Of a stretch of 64,000 nt of DNA, positions 62,965 to 64,000 are shown one piece after another. The notes below the pieces were generated by a model. That model was not told the DNA's origin. It worked only from the letters and a program-made list of their open reading frames with translations, and did no database searches. The translations under genes were made by a program, and so were the position numbers. Within the stretch, counting starts at the first letter, position 1; every line of letters starts with the position of its first letter. Origin of the DNA: Serpentinicella alkaliphila (GTDB lineage: Bacteria > Bacillota > Clostridia > Peptostreptococcales > Natronincolaceae); NCBI RefSeq assembly GCF_018141405.1, contig NZ_CP058648.1:15001-79000 (forward strand). The letters are read 5' to 3'.

Positions 62965-63894
62965 CTATTCGAATAAATTTGGATGTACTATTTTAGCTAA
63001 CTCTTTTAAACCTAATGCAATTCTTGGTCCTTGTCTATCAAGTAAATTATTATCTATTTCATAAACTCTGCCTTCCTTTATTGCAGTAAGTTCACTGTAT
63101 CCATTAGCCACCATAATCTCATCCTTTGTATTGTAATACTTTGAAACTATTAACATATGTGGATCTTGTTCAATAATCCTCTCAAGACTATACTTCCACC
63201 CAGTAACTTCACTTGCAATATTTATAGCCCCTGCCATCTCTAACATGTCATTTATAAATGTATCCCCTCCTGCAGTAAAATCTCCATATTCTCCAAATCC
63301 TACTACATAGTATACGGTAGGTTTCGGCTCATCCTTTAACTTATCTAAAACTTCTTCTACTGTAGACTTCATATGACGTATAAGTTCAAGTGCCTTATTA
63401 TTTACATTAAATACTTTCCCTATTTTTTCAATAGTCATATATACCCCGTCAAAACTACCTTTAGAATCTAGAACTAGTAGCTTTATTTGTAATTCTGATA
63501 ATTTATCATAAACCTCTTTTTGAAAATGAGTTGATGCTATTATTAAATCTGGTTCAAGTTCAATTATTTTCTCTATATTAGGAGATGTAAGACTACCTAT
63601 ACTCTCTATACTTTCTGCTTCTAATGGGAAATTACAGAAATCTGTTCTTCCAACTAATTTATCCTCTAAACCTAAATTAAAGATAATTTCAGTAATACTT
63701 GGTGCAATTGATATAACCCTATTGGGCATTTCTTCAATTATTACTTCATTTTCATAGGAATCTATAATAGTCAATGGGTATATATCCATATTGTTATTTC
63801 CTGTATTATCTGCTTGCCCTAAACTATTACAGCCTGTCATAATCATATTAATTATTAATACACTTACGATTATTTTTATAATTTTATTTTTCAT
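62965..63894 (-). CDS. btuF: Corrinoid-binding lipoprotein (BtuF-like)
   Basis: 309 aa. A type II signal peptide ends in MTGC (Cys at about residue 22), so the protein is a lipid-anchored receptor outside the membrane. The periplasmic-binding-fold core includes RVISIAPSITEIIFNLGLEDKLVGRTDFCNFP and LEPDLIIAST. RBS AGGAGATG precedes the ATG. It lies directly downstream of the CobD-like gene. Confidence 0.9.
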   Translation of the reverse strand: MKNKIIKIIVSVLIINMIMTGCNSLGQADNTGNNNMDIYPLTIIDSYENEVIIEEMPNRVISIAPSITEIIFNLGLEDKLVGRTDFCNFPLEAESIESIGSLTSPNIEKIIELEPDLIIASTHFQKEVYDKLSELQIKLLVLDSKGSFDGVYMTIEKIGKVFNVNNKALELIRHMKSTVEEVLDKLKDEPKPTVYYVVGFGEYGDFTAGGDTFINDMLEMAGAINIASEVTGWKYSLERIIEQDPHMLIVSKYYNTKDEIMVANGYSELTAIKEGRVYEIDNNLLDRQGPRIALGLKELAKIVHPNLFE

Positions 63895-63914
63895 TTTTAA
63901 ACATCTCCTCTAGT

Positions 63915-64000
63915 CTAAATATCTACACAGTCTTTTAATGCTAAAATTAGTCTCTCATTTGATTTCCTATTCTTTATAGCAACTCTTATATGAAAAGGGC
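63915..64000 (-). CDS. CobD-like aminotransferase fold protein, C-terminus only
   Basis: The last 27 residues and the stop codon of a gene cut off by the window end. PFHIRVAIKNRKSNERLI is typical of the C-terminus of class II PLP-dependent aminotransferases and of threonine-phosphate decarboxylase (CobD). Given the corrinoid genes directly downstream, CobD is the most likely identity. Confidence 0.6.
   Translation of the reverse strand, partial: PFHIRVAIKNRKSNERLILALKDCVDI

Overview
The window is a piece of a low-GC Firmicute chromosome, most likely an anaerobic, spore-forming member of the Clostridia. An Alkaliphilus/Natronincola-like relative is my guess from the gene mix; I could not test it. 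The support is AT-rich DNA with strong AGGAGG-type ribosome binding sites, an alpha/beta-type small acid-soluble spore protein, three T-box leaders on aminoacyl-tRNA synthetase genes, an AUU-initiated infC, MutS2, formate-tetrahydrofolate ligase and an indolepyruvate:ferredoxin oxidoreductase operon. Almost everything is on the minus strand.

Layout. 1-7,810: an rRNA operon on the minus strand (tandem P1/P2 promoters, 16S, tRNA-Ala, 23S, 5S, tRNA-Asn), followed by a second, 5'-truncated 23S fused to a 28-base stub of tRNA-Leu. This looks like an assembly chimera. 8,081-11,383: ptb-iorA-iorB, an amino-acid/aryl-acid fermentation operon. 11,515-15,175: a membrane protein, a B12-binding radical SAM protein, a zinc-dependent phospholipase C-like protein and a small unknown protein. 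15,250-26,568: housekeeping genes (argS, DUF523, mutS2, typA, fhs, an M16C peptidase). 26,833-35,958: small membrane and stress-type genes (UPF0145, 2-hydroxyacid dehydrogenase, hemerythrin, mgsA, a PspC/PspC/LiaF-like envelope locus interrupted by a frameshifted IS110-family element, a MATE pump, a CPBP protease). 36,122-37,363: a nitrilase-Nudix fusion on the plus strand. 37,396-51,631: translation and cell-division genes (tyrS with T-box, U32/RlhA-like protein, zapA, SASP, pheT-pheS with T-box, an rRNA methyltransferase, KtrA/TrkH potassium uptake, rplT-rpmI-infC). 52,018-56,679: a compact FtsH-like protease and a PAS-GAF-GGDEF-EAL protein lying between infC and thrS. 56,943-64,000: thrS with T-box, then a corrinoid uptake/salvage operon (cobO, cbiA, btuD, btuC, btuF and the 3' end of a CobD-like gene).

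How the genes fit together. Three synthetase operons (Tyr, Phe, Thr) are wired to uncharged tRNA through T-boxes whose specifier codons can be read as TAC, TTC and probably ACT. The corrinoid operon imports and adenosylates cobamides, which would supply B12-dependent enzymes. The ptb-ior operon points to energy conservation from amino acids through acyl-CoA and acyl-phosphate. Envelope stress functions (PspC, LiaF-like, MATE, CPBP, FtsH-like) are scattered through the middle.

Data quality. The two 23S copies differ by many short indels inside normally invariant rRNA, and the IS110 transposase carries two single-base deletions, while every single-copy gene in the window is intact. Indel errors therefore seem concentrated in multicopy elements. 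The most interesting non-coding feature is the structured, roughly 200-base left end of the IS110-like element, where members of this family encode a guide ('bridge') RNA.
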